DNA from: Cordilura impudica
Lineage: Eukaryota > Arthropoda > Insecta > Diptera > Scathophagidae
Length of the DNA: 64,000 nt
Assembly (NCBI GenBank): GCA_963682025.1
Contig: OY821519.1
Location: forward strand, 101,800,585-101,864,584
Direction: 5' to 3'
The position numbers and the translations under genes are program-made. Positions 11,720-22,899 of the stretch are shown here, piece after piece. The notes under the pieces are model-generated. The model worked only from the letters and a program-made list of their open reading frames with translations, was not told the origin of the DNA and did not search any database. Positions within the stretch are counted from its first letter, which is position 1. Every line of letters starts with the position of its first letter.

Positions 11720-12590
11720 GATGCCAAGAAGAGTTCAAGGTAACATTGGCCGGCGTTGTCAAGATGCAACGCAGCATCGAAGTGTGGCAACAAGTCGAAC
11801 GGAAGAGTAACGTGCTTCTAAATGGGAATCAGTTCGACCAGAATGGTTGGAAATCGTGCGCGACAGTCAAAAGAGATCAACGAAGCACACAATGAGCAGC
11901 AATGAGAAGAAGAGAAGTTCGTAGTCTACAACAAATTATTCAGGTGAACATTGAGCATGCATCCTTTCGATATGAGCCCAACATTCAATACAGTTCGCAC
12001 ACATCGGTTCAATCGGACAGATGTATGTCGTTTGTGAGCACTGCAATGCAGTTAAATTTGAGAAAGAACCGCCTGGATTGTGTTGCGTGGGTAGAAAGTG
12101 GAATTGCCAAATTGCTTCCAACACCAGAGCCAATATCCACGCTGCTTTACGGTGAATCTCCTAATTCGAATTAAAGTTGGATCTGTCATCCTTATGCACC
12201 GAAACTATGCAATAGAACCCGACTGATTGTGACGAAATTAATGAGTAATGTGGCAAGGATTTGAAAGGGCAATTCAAGGGAGATGCTTAATTCCGCGAAT
12301 CGCTTGACTTCAATCAATTTGATGTTCCAGTTCAAAGGTGTTCAGTTCCCAGTGAAACTTGCATTTGCGATGACAATAAACAAGTCACAAGGACAGTCCC
12401 TGGAAGTGTGCGGCATAAATGTCATGCTTTTCACACGGCCAGATATATGTTGCGTGTTCCCGAGTTGGAAACCATCCCCAAGTTCTGACAGACCGAGAAT
12501 TAAATGCATGGCTCGCATTGAAAGCAGTCATTAAAGAACTTTTGGGTAAAGAACGCAAAGATGTTGGCAGCTTTCGATGAAATAAGCACC
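11720..12590 (+). pseudogene. Helitron Rep/helicase fragments
   Basis: Plus-strand frames give MPRRVQGNIGRRCQDAT near 11720-11770, then HIGSIGQMYVVCEHCNAVKF near 12000-12060. The latter is the N-terminal zinc-binding segment (C-x2-C) of fly Helitron proteins. Near 12365-12420 is MTINKSQGQSLEVCGINV, the conserved C-terminal helicase motif of RepHel proteins. The intervening Rep and most helicase motifs are missing and the frame is broken repeatedly. This is an internally deleted, non-coding relic that keeps only the two ends of the protein. Confidence 0.75.
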
Positions 12591-13289
12591 ACAAAAATTT
12601 TCTAAATCAATTTGTTTTAAATATTTTAATTGTTGCACAGGTCTAGCAATAATTTGGCTTTTACAGATTGAAAAAATATCAATTAGTCGACGAATTATAG
12701 CCAAAAAACCATATAAACAATATGCTGAAAATCGCCATTTGACTGCAAAGTTCGAAGGTCGATTAAAAAAAAAAATCGAACTAAAATAAACAAACGCCGC
12801 GATACGGGTCTTCTAATTTAGCCTCTATTTTCACCCCTCACTCTCAGAATCGACCTAACTTTTGCTAACCTGAATTTGTTCCACAGTGTTATATTATTGC
12901 GCCATCTGTTAACGGTCGATAATTTTCGATAAAAAAAGGATTTCGAAATTATTTCAATCAAAAAATCTCTTTTAGACAAAGCGAAGTTTGCCGGGTCAGC
13001 TAGTTTAGTGTATAAAATACATATAACAAATAAAATAATGACGATTTAGTTACTTAAATATAGAATAATTTTACGGTTCAAAGATTCTTTATTTTCGGCG
13101 AAATTGATCATTATTAGCATAGTTAAATCGAAAATAATTAATATTTAAGAGCTTAAGATCTCTTGACGGCAGGAATCGTCGATAAAATCCATGGAACTGT
13201 AGGCATCGGGTACATCACGTTTTTCATTACATTAAATTTAAAACGAAAAATATATTCGTGCGATGGGTTTCGAGATTGCTCATAACCAA

Positions 13290-13790
13290 GATTGCACACA
13301 CAAACCTGTGAAAAAATATTTGCGCTATTTCGTAACAATGAAGGAATCATGCATCCTTCACAATACACCAGAGACCAAGGAACAATCAAAGCAGTGAAGT
13401 CCACTCGGTTTAAAGCCAAGGTGAGTCTGTCGGCCAACAAATCCATGGCGACAGTTTTTTGGAATACATGCGGTGTCATTCACGTCGATTACCTTATTAA
13501 AGGTGAAACGATCACTGGCAAATATTATTCACAGCTGTTGCACGCTTCTACATTGCTCTTTCACCATGACTATGGACTGTTATTGCAGCCAGCATATTCT
13601 CCAGATTAAGCCCCTGGCGATTATTTCTTGCTATCAAACTTGAAGAAATCGCTTGGCGTTAAATGATTTGGGTCGAATCAAGAGGTCATCATTGAAACAA
13701 ACGATTCTTTTGAGAATCTATTATTTGAAAGAAATAAAAAATGGGTCAAAATGCTGGACTAAATGTATAAAAAAAAAAAAATATATTTTT
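13290..13790 (+). pseudogene. Mariner transposase C-terminal relic
   Basis: The reading frame from about 13390 gives STRFKAKVSLSANKSMATVFW, then GVIHVDYLIKGETITGKYY, then YSPD (13597-13608) followed by a stop and APGDYFLLSNLKKSLGV in the next codons. VFW-x(n)-GVIxxDYLxKGxTITGxYY and PYSPDLAPxDYFLFxxLKK are signatures of the mariner catalytic domain; the third catalytic Asp is the D of YSPD/DYF. The helix-turn-helix N-terminus is absent. The sequence upstream (13000-13290) is not recognisable, and I see no terminal inverted repeats. Confidence 0.8.
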
Positions 13791-13799
13791 CAAAATGTC

Positions 13800-15984
13800 A
13801 CTGAGTTATCAAACCACCCTCGTAAACTAGCGAATTTTGTCATTTTTAACAAAAATATGGTGTGGAATTTTACAGTGTGTCTTTGCTACAAATAGCAAGA
13901 AATATTATCCAGAATGATTATGAATTGCATTACATTTTTGCAATGCTGTTTCCCAAACTTCCAGAGAACTGTTTCCTTATGAACATCAATGATGTGTTTT
14001 ATACATATTCTCATTTATTGCAAAAATTCATATTCTAATCCCTTCTTTGGCTATACCTACACCATCATTCCCTACCAGACAACACGATAGAGAAGGAGAT
14101 AAAAAGCCTAAACATGAACTTTTATTAAATTGTTAGTTAAAATGGATCTCTCGTACAAGACAGAAGCACGTGATGGTCGAACGTGTTTAATGGACAAGTG
14201 AGTAAATAAATGGCTGACTAACTGGGTGGATCTGGGCTTTCTTATTATTCAATAAATGAATTGGTAACACCACATTCGACATTGCATCATATTCTGCAAA
14301 AAAAAAAAACGAGTGGTACGATAACATATGTATGTCTGTGCCAGCCACTATTATATACAAAGATGATGATGCGTGAGTGGTGGTGGATGGGTATTGGATA
14401 TTTGGTCCGATAGTCTGAGTGTTGGCCAAATGACGGCCTTAAGGCACATCGTTATGATGGTATGATTTTAAAATCAACAAAAAGCAAAAAGGAATGTTTA
14501 TTCAACTCTTACCACCACCAACACAAACATAGACCAGACCACATCACAACACACACACAACACATACCACAACCACATCATACAACTGTAGTTCAAGAAC
14601 GCTTTGAACGTGATGTTTTGTATAAAAATTCGTATGTCTGCCAGTCAGGCAGAGTGACTGATATGATTGAAGTGTTGCCATTGCACGTTTACTTAGTTAG
14701 AAGCGCCACTTGTTTACAGTTTTCCATTTCATTCATGAAAAATATAACTAACTAATGTTTTGAATTTGGAACAATATATTGTCCATTCCTCCTGCCTTAT
14801 GCTCTTTCCCTCTTTATCTCTCTCGCTGGGTTTCTATGTGTGTGTTTGTGTGACATGTTGGCATTACAGCATGATTGGAATTCAGGTAATGTTTACGCTT
14901 CATGGACACTTATTTAGTTGGTATGGTTCAACTGGTTTTTTACTTTATCCAAAATGGAAAACTCAAATATCACGCATGAATTTGCAAGCGCCACCTTTCC
15001 CGTACCACAAACCACAACACGAAACAAAACAAAAATATTTTGTATATGTTTGTATTGTTTAAATTTTACAACAACAACAAAAAAAACCCCCCAGAAACAC
15101 AAACAAAACAAATACTTTACTATCTCTATATTCAATACTTATAAGGAGTTCACGTCGCCAAACTGTTCGTGCCAATTGATTACCTTTATTGCCTCCCAAT
15201 CGTTACCAATGTTGGCCAGTCCATGTCACAATGTAGCAGAGATTTTCTTTTTGTATAAAAATCACGTTTAAGGAGGTTGATCCAGTAAGAGTGTTATACT
15301 TTTACTACTGTGTTGCTTTATTACGTTTGTGAATTCTCCATTTGTTTTAAATGTTATGTAAATATTATTTCAGTAATGAAAAAAATCATTAATATAATGA
15401 AATCATTATTGGATAAATTAAAAAAAAAAATTGTCTAACCTCAAAAAAGTTCTGTGTACCCTTCGCCTACTACTGTGTCGAATTGAATACATAAGTTTAT
15501 GCTTCTGATTATAATTTATCGAAATAAAAATCTTTAAAATCGATCTTTTTCACACGGACAATCAGAATGTGGCAGCGATGTGCTTTCACTTAATAAAAAA
15601 TTAAATTTTTAAGTCAAGGCTAACTATTTAAATCCCTATACCAAATCAAATCCGGTAACACTTAACGATTGGTCTTGAATTTAGGATATTATTTGACAAT
15701 TTTTTTATTTTAGTGATTTTTGATTTTGGCAATTTTTGATGTTGATGATTTTTATTTTTGTTGATTTTTGTTTTTTCGCGATCTTCGGTCTTAGAGAGTT
15801 TTGATTTCGGCGATTTTTTAATTTGTCGATTTTGTCCATATATTCCATTTCTACTCACAATTAATGTACTTGTCAAAAGTTTCAGGACTATCGCTCTCAA
15901 AGTATTGCATATTTTTTGTACAGCAGGTATCGTGTCCACTAATCGTGTACCGCCTATTTTTTATCTGACTGCTTACATTAATAT
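13800..15984. other. AT-rich noncoding sequence, probably host
   Basis: CA/ACAC-rich stretches occur at about 14515-14580 and 14990-15110. Short open frames exist on both strands, but their composition is low-complexity and no family is recognised. There are no repeat ends and no RNA gene. Confidence 0.4.
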
Positions 15985-16568
15985 CTGATGGACTCGTGCA
16001 GTGCCACGGCTTTCCCTTTTATAATACTCCAGTTATATGATATTACATATTTACATTTTATGGGCGGTGCACCACCCATTTTTCGATCGACTAATCACAT
16101 GAATAACTTATGGATTCACGCGAAGCCCTAAGACTCTCAATATTCAGTAGTTCAGATATATGACATTAAATATTTACTTTGTAAAGGGGTGCCTCGCCTT
16201 TTGATCCGATCTCGTCCATTTCTTAATAATAATTTGCAAAGCTGTCTCTGTCATACCACTCGATATTTATGATATTGAATAATTACTTTGTATAGGAGGT
16301 GTCAGGCCCACTTATCCGTCACCGCCCATTTTCGGCCTGACTACTAACATTAATAATTGGTGACCAAACATAAATTTGCAAAGCTCTCCATGTCATAGTA
16401 CTCAATCTATATGATATTAAAAATTTACTTTGTGTGGGGGTGCCACGCCCACTAAAAACCGAATGCATATAATTCCGTAGATACACAGTAAGACTAAAAA
16501 TTTTAACGTGTTGTAAGCTACAAACAAACAAAAATACATACTTTCGCTTTTATATACTGATATATAGA
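15985..16568 (-). mobile_element. Helitron 5' fragment with minisatellite units
   Basis: Read on the minus strand it begins TCTATATATCAGTATATAAA after an A, a Helitron 5' end. It then contains about four units of the minisatellite seen at 10690-11400 (AGTGGGCGTGGCACC, GAGTACTATGACATGGAGAG, CCGAAAATGGGCGG). No 3' CTAG end was found, so it is truncated near 15985. Confidence 0.65.
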
Positions 16569-16917
16569 TTGAAAATATCACTCGTATCTTCCACTCTACT
16601 AATTAATAATAACAATGGCCAACAAATTACGACTTTCTGATCGAAACAGAATAGTGACCATATAATTCTGAAAGGCCTTGTATAACGTTCCAGCAGGGAA
16701 CATTATACTAAATGAAAAAAATGTTGTAAGTTAATGTCTGAGAGAATTCTTATTGTCAGAGTTATATTGTGGAATTTTATGAGGATCTTTTTTGTGGAAA
16801 ATCTTATCCCTCTAGCTCTTTATGGGTCAATTTGAGTTTTTTTTCGAAATGACATTTTCAATCTTAGATTCAATATTGCGAAATATAACTCTTTGAGTTC
16901 TAAATATAAGATACGAT

Positions 16918-17322
16918 TCAACCCAAAAAAAAAACAAATTTATGTATGCCAATGAGTCTTAGTTTGAGAAGTGAAATATTATGATACACCCTATCAAAAG
17001 CTTTACACAAAACTGTGTATATCATATCCGTCTGCTCACCATGGACAAAACCTTTGAAAACATGAGTCGAAAATTCTAGAAGGTTAATAACTGTTGTCCT
17101 TGATTTCAAAAAGCCATGTTGAAATGGAGACATAGTCGACTTTACTTGATAAGAGAGATAATCAGTAACAAGTTTCTCCATTAACTTATGATCCTTAGCT
17201 TTGCTATTCCCCTATAGTTAAGTACATTCACCCTTCCACCTGACTTATACAAAGGTATAATAAATGATTCTTTCCAAGAAGTAGGGAAATATGAAATTTG
17301 CAAAAGATCGTTGAAAATACCA
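16918..17322 (-). pseudogene. LINE reverse transcriptase fragment
   Basis: The minus strand encodes, across one frameshift, GIFNDLLQISYFPTSWKES with IPLYKSGGRVNVLNYRGIA (about 17322-17200), then EKLVTDYLSYQ...SPFQHGFLKSRTTVINLLEF (about 17180-17080), then MIYTVLCKAFDRVYHNISLL (about 17030-16970). These correspond to the reverse-transcriptase segments around FPxxWK, NYRGIA, QHGFxxxRSTxTNLLEF and D-x-x-KAFDxVxH. The frame shift, a Y-T-V-L in place of the usual Y-T-D-F, and missing ends make it inactive. Its 5' side is bounded by the MITE at 17323. It resembles the family of the LINE at 22.9-25.5 kb. Confidence 0.75.
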
Positions 17323-17674
17323 GGGTTCAGAAAAAAAACACACATTGAATAAATAACTCGTACATATATGTATGTAAACACACATAGCTCAGACTAACAC
17401 ATATTTTTATTTTCATATCAATTATGTGTGTTTCTAAATTTTGTACGGTGCCAAACACAATCATGACTGTGTTTCGTTTTAATATTTCGTTATATACACG
17501 AACATTTTTTTTGTTTCGATCACACATAAACCACACAGATTCGAGTGTAGCTTTATTTTAAGTTCATTTTCTTGCACGTGTACTGCTAAAAAAAAACAGA
17601 ACATGTTCTTCAACTCGTATATCTAAAAATTAAAACATTATCCACTCGCGATCGGAAAAATCTGAAACACCCCT
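17323..17674 (-). mobile_element. ~350-bp MITE-like repeat, copy 1
   Basis: It matches 38728-39067 in inverse orientation along its length, including TTTCCGATCGCGAGTG, AGAACATGTTCTG, CACGTGCAAGAA and AATTGATATGAAAATAAA. The ends are imperfect inverted repeats (AGGGGTGTTTCAGATTTTTC versus AGGGTTCAGAAAAAAAAC). It lies directly beside a LINE fragment. No coding capacity. Confidence 0.65.
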
Positions 17675-17689
17675 ATAATAATGAGAACA

Positions 17690-17966
17690 ATTGTTGGCTT
17701 GACCTAGGCCGGAAAGATTACTTCTCCTTGGTAAGAAGGACTTAAGGACCTTGACGGGATTCTTTACTGTACACTGTAATCTTAGATATCATCTACGAAT
17801 GAAAAATCAGTCTGTTACAGACACATGTAGGTTCTGCGAACAGGGGGTGGAAACAGCAAAACACATTCTCTGCGAATGTCCAAAACTATGTGATAAAAGA
17901 ACCCTTGCATTTGTATCCCCTGGGACATATGCAAAGGAGGGTAATTGGCTTCATAAGGGGCCTTAA
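17690..17966 (+). pseudogene. LINE C-terminal fragment
   Basis: The plus strand gives DLRTLTGFFTVHCNLRYHLRM, then CRFCEQGVETAKHILCECPKL (C-x2-C...H-x4-C) at about 17826-17888, and ends with a stop at 17964-17966. A TGHxxLRxHL segment followed by CRFCxxxxETxxHxLxxCP is the usual end of R1/I-type non-LTR retrotransposon proteins after the RNase H or reverse-transcriptase part. No upstream part of the same element is visible on this strand. Confidence 0.7.
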
Positions 17967-19785
17967 TCTTTAGGACAACCATGGGCTGCATAAAAGATCA
18001 AATTGGTCGCAGTGCGTAGAGCCTTCTTAATCTAATATAAACTAGGGCCGACCCTGAATTCTCATACGGTGCCAAATCAGATGAATAAACTAATTAAGAT
18101 ATTTTAAAAATTAGAAATGATTAAAGATGACTTCTTTACCTTTAAAATGAGTGCTGGCGGAGGATGCTAGGTCTACAGGGGGCTTCAGTATATCCTATCA
18201 AAGTTCAATATTAGTTTGGTACTAATATTACATGTTGCAAATATAAAGATAATGTACTGAAATTTGGTACTAAAAGTATTTTTAACCCAAAGACGAACCC
18301 TTCTTAAATTTGTTGGAATCGACCCATGTTTGGACCTAGTCCCCATACAAATTTTCCTTAAAAATTGGTTTTAATGCCACTGAATGTAGCAAATGTTATT
18401 CTATTGCAATGAAATTTGAGTCATAAGGGTTTATTAGGCCAATGACGAGACCTATAAAAAATCTTTGAAATCGATCCACGTTTGGACCTAGTGCCGATAC
18501 AAATTTTCTTCAAAATTTGGTTAAAATGCCACAAGTTTTCTAATTTCTGTATTATATTTACAAAATTTACAAAAATAGTGCAAAAAACACTGTAAAATTT
18601 TTATGGAATCGGACCATTTTTGGACGTATTTTCCCGATTTTTTTTATAAAGAAAAACACCCAAAGTTCTCAAAATTCCAAAATTCCGCTCAAAGGACTTA
18701 TAATTTGTGCACGACGAACACTCTTCCAAAGATTTTTCTGGTCTTCCTCTGGTTCGGTCAGTAAATGTATGGGGTTTTTCGAAGATTTTAAATGTCGTGA
18801 TTTCATTAAGCCAGATTTCCTTTGTACAATTGGAAGCTTTCCATTTTTATTAAAATGGTGTGAAGTTTTCTTTCTTCGTGTTCTGATGAAACGTCTACTT
18901 CTTTTATAACACCAAATCTAAATGCGCTTTCGTCTTCCGAGCTTATAAATAAATCAAACAATATAAAATGTTGTAAAGTCATTATTGCACTTTACTCTTT
19001 TTACTTTTTACCAAAATTTTCTGTGGTCAAATGCCAACTGGCCTCAGCACGAACAAGTACGTCAATATATTCAGTCATCAGCACAATAATACTAGACATA
19101 AAAGTTTCTATTTACTTTTTTTTTAATTTTATTATGCTGAATTCAGTAACCGCTAAAAAATAGTACAGGTAGCGCTAGCGAATTTTCTTTTTTTTAATTT
19201 TTAAATGAAAATTTTTTATTATGTTAACTTCATTTTTTAACCTGGCATCAGATCAAAAGTTTCTAATTATTGCCAAATACATACATTGTAAATTTTCGAC
19301 CTTTATGAAATTATCCAGGTAGCGCAAGCGGATTTTTATTGTGCTGAATTCATTAACAAAATTTTGATGATCATTGCCTTCCAGAATTTGTAGTTTTTAT
19401 TATTGCCAATACACCAAAATTACAAAACATTAAAAATCTTCTTAAAAACTCTACGCCATCCTATCAAAATCAAAATAATATATGAAAAAAATAAAAATTT
19501 CTGTTTCCAAGCACCAAAAAAACGTGAAAAATAATATAAAAATCTGCAAAAATTAGATAATATTTGGTATTTTATATCCTTTAAAGTCAGCCATATAACT
19601 TTAAAATCGATTAATTTTTCACTAAGTTATGGCAAAACTCGTCTACCCATCTATCCAATGTATGTCAAGATGTATATGCAACCAAGTTTACTTTAACAAG
19701 TTAGAGTATTATATTAGTGAACCATTTTAGGTAATATCTAAGTAAACATTTTTAGTTTTATTCTATCAAAGTAGAAAAAATTACG
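17967..19785. other. Noncoding sequence with degenerate direct repeats
   Basis: A block with TTTGGACCTAGTSCCSATAC, ACAAATTTTC and AATGCCAC occurs near 18330 and again about 150 bp later near 18482, with a third weak copy near 18615. Near 19165 and 19320 the phrase AGGTAGCGCWAGCG recurs. No gene is recognised. Confidence 0.4.
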
Positions 19786-19789
19786 TGGA

Positions 19790-20630
19790 AAATTACGAAT
19801 CAATGACTGGAATTTTGACATTACTCAAATACAACGATCGCAAATGGAAGATCTGTGGTGACCTCAATTAAATTTCTTTGTATATATAGTATAGACCATC
19901 GTAAATAACTGTAAATTAATCTGTTTCAGGTCATTGGTTTGTTGGCTGGTATGCAAGGAGGGTTCACAAAATATTGTTGGTTCCTTTGTCTATGGGATAG
20001 TCGCGCTACATGTCATCATTGCGTCAGAACAGAGTGGCCAAAAGAACTGAGTATCCATCAGGAAAACAAAACATTTCAAATAAACCATTAATTTATCCGA
20101 ATGACGTTCTTCTTCCGCCGCTGCACATAAAATTGGGCCTTTTAAGAACTTTGTCAAGGCTCTGGACAAAGATGGTGCAGCTTTTTCCTAAAATTTCACA
20201 CATATGTTAAAATCAAAGAAGGCATATTTGTTTATCAGATCAGGAAGCTATTGAATGATGACAGTTTTTCACAATGTTTATTGGAGAAATTTATTGGAAA
20301 TCTTTCAAGAGCATCGTGGACAGTTTTCTTGGAAACAATAAGAGTGAAAACTATAGTCAAATTTTTGTTGAATTATTGAAAAATTATCACGAATTAGGTG
20401 CATGAATGTCACTCAAAATGCATTCTCTTCGTTCGCATTTACATTTTTCTTCCACAAAACCTAGGTGAGCGACGAACAAGGGGAGAGTGCTCACCAAGAT
20501 TTAATGAAAATTTAAAAACATTATCAAGGCTTTTGGGACAAAAGCATGCTGGAAGACTATTGCTGGACTCTAATACGTGAAACAGAACCAACAAATTACA
20601 AACGACTTTCAAATAATTTTTATTTTTGAT
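19790..20630 (+). pseudogene. Degenerate relative of element A transposase
   Basis: Plus-strand frames give YNDRKWKICGDL (about 19830-19865), then after a stretch that looks like an intron (ends TTAATCTGTTTCAG near 19929) VIGLLAGMQGGFTKYCWFLC and LWDSRA (about 19930-20010), PPLHIKLGLLR (about 20116-20148), VDSFLGNNKSENY (about 20315-20350), and finally WTLIRETEPTNYKR. The same blocks occur in the same order in the 566-aa protein at 2629-4387. Stops and shifts interrupt every section and the N-terminal Cys-rich part is missing. The apparent intron sits between D-L and V-I-G, where the 566-aa gene has none. Confidence 0.75.
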
Positions 20631-20639
20631 TTTTAAATA

Positions 20640-21119
20640 AACTAATGATTTTTTATGCAAAAAACGAATAAAAACTTTTTTTTTTTTATCTCGAAAACCT
20701 GACGTGATAGCGAAAAACCAAAAACAAAACCGAATTCAGCCCATCAAATTAGCCTAGGAAAGATATTTGGTTGCTCCAGTCCAAAACCTTGTTGGCTAAA
20801 GTAACTGTAATTGCTTTTCATTGCGCCAATGTTCAGCAGATTGATTTTGCTAAGATTATCAAATTTGACAGCAAAAAATAATAAGTTGTTCTCTAGTAAT
20901 AGAAAGATTAGATAATATTACTAACATTTTTTTAAGTGTAAACAAATTTACAAATTTGGCAGCAAAAAATTGTTAACTTTTCAGTAATAATAGCGAAATT
21001 TCCAGTTGATTTGACTATTTTTTTGCGTAAATTTTTACATTTTTAAATGTTTACCCATTATTACAAAAATGTTTATAATTTTTATTAAAATCGAAATATA
21101 AAATTTTTTAATAAACGAA
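20640..21119. other. AT-rich sequence, nothing recognised
   Basis: No coding or repeat structure that I can support. Confidence 0.4.
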
Positions 21120-21795
21120 AAAACAAGTAGAAAAATACAGTCGGTCTAGACCGACTATACGATACCCTATACCATGCGTTTAGAGACCACCTTTCTTATG
21201 TCCAACTAATTAGATATAGAAAATAATTATAAATCAAGTTTGAGTGGCAATGTTATTAATTTTTTTGACTTCGGGAATGAAAAGATTCATAGCGGATGCT
21301 ATATTTATATGGGTACTAGGTCAAAAAATTGACCGATCCTGATCATATTCGGCAGGATCACTTATTTCTTGCAGAAATATATACAAACCAAATTTGAGAA
21401 AAATTTAAATATTTTTGTTTTTTGATGGATTTAAGTGAAGATCGGGAATTAGCTTTATATGGGGGCTAAGACTAAGAATTGTTCATTAGGGTTTATTTTT
21501 CGACCGATAAATGGATGTAATAAAAATACACAAACCCAATTTGACCACGATCTATATGATAATTTTGATGTTATGGCAATTTAGTCGATCTCATGGGGAC
21601 TATGTCTGAACATAAACCGATTTTCACCAATCGCGTTCATCCTATGGCCGATAGAACCAAATGTACCAAATTTCAGCAAAATATATTCATATTCATGGGC
21701 GGACGGACGGGTCTAGGTCAGATTTTTTTGGTAGTCACAAACATCAGCATAAAGTCAGTATACCCTGACCACATAGTGGTATAGGGTATACAAAT
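21120..21795 (+). repeat. Dispersed repeat R, copy 1
   Basis: It starts at ACAAGTAGAAAAATACAGTCGG and the palindrome AGTCGGTCTAGACCGACT, followed by ATACGATACCCTATACCATG. It ends CCACATAGTGGTATAGGGTA. The interior keeps the family blocks (GGACCGATCCTGACCA-like, AGATTTAAGTGAAGATCGGG). Short open frames inside are not conserved as protein. Confidence 0.75.
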
Positions 21796-21799
21796 AAAA

Positions 21800-22895
21800 A
21801 ACCCATAATTCACGCTAAAAGTTAAAAAAAAAATCAAAAGTTCAACTTTGACCTAGAATTATTTAAAAAGTACTCAATCAATTTTAATGAAATTAAAACT
21901 GAGTAAATTTCAACAAAATATATATCCATTAAAAAAAATTACTGAAATATTTTGATCGGTTCAAAAGTTGTAGAATTTTGGCCAATGAAAAATGATTTTC
22001 AGCCACTGTGGGTCGTAGGGATAGATCTAAGTCTCATAATCCGTACCAATGTGTTTTTTTTCATTTTGGTAGCTAGAAAGCATTGTTTTAGAAATGTTTA
22101 GAAAAATTTTGTAGTTTTGAAACATTTCCAGATTTGACGTGTTTTAGGCCAAAAAAAAATTTTTAAATGAAGTTGAATGAACCTTTTGAAATATCAACAG
22201 TATGGCAACGATTTTTCAAGACCAAATCTTTAATTTCCTTGATGTGTTCTTCATCAGTTATTATTATTTATTAAATTATCATTAATCAGTTAAAATACAA
22301 TATTATTTCTAGTACTCTGTGGTCGCCTCATAATCAATTTCTAAGCCTATTAAGCGATGTCTATCCGTCCTTCCATCTGTGTGTCTCTCAAATATGAATA
22401 TATTTTGATGAACTTTGTGATGGTTATAGCCAACAAATTTCTCATTGTCTCATTATCCTGTTATTATAGAATTAAATTTGAGTTTGCCATTGGTTTCAAA
22501 ATGTATCCCAAACAATGTAAAAGTTTTTTTGTTCCAAAAGAGCAAATTACAACGATTTAAATTATTACTTCAACAATACTGATTGGCTCGAATTATTAAC
22601 TATTACATCTGGTACTCCAACTGTTGTAATTTATATAAATGCATGTATCCCGGAGTTTACCGTTTTCAACCACTCTGCTACTCCTTGGAGCACAAAACAA
22701 TTATCAAGTACTAAAAACACAAAAAGTATAAAATGTCTGCTCTCTAATCTGATTATAGCATATATTCAGTTTCACGGGCAGAATATAATATTCTCAATAA
22801 AAAAACTTTATAATAATTGCATGGAAATTTTGAAAATAAATTTGAAGAGATCAAAAATTTGTAAACTCAAAAAGGAAATCTGCTGGATATCCAAC
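21800..22895. other. AT-rich noncoding sequence
   Basis: No recognised gene. The LINE at 22900 may begin somewhat earlier than I can follow. Confidence 0.35.
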
Positions 22896-22899
22896 TACC

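Larger units (their letters stand above)
10538..13003 (+). mobile_element. Helitron with Rep/helicase relics
   Basis: It starts TCTATATATATAAACATGAATCG after an A and ends GTTTGCCGGGTCAGCTAG before a T. This is the A|TC...CTAG|T arrangement of insect Helitrons, and the 3' end sequence is the common fly type. Inside are a degenerate minisatellite (about 10690-11400) and broken pieces of a Rep/helicase protein (about 11720-12590). It lies 43 bp from the short Helitron at 10128-10494. Confidence 0.85.

Noticed and set aside
14462..15271. Open frames of 97-117 codons in the 14.4-15.3 kb region
   Set aside because: Low-complexity composition, several overlapping frames on both strands, no splice or family support.
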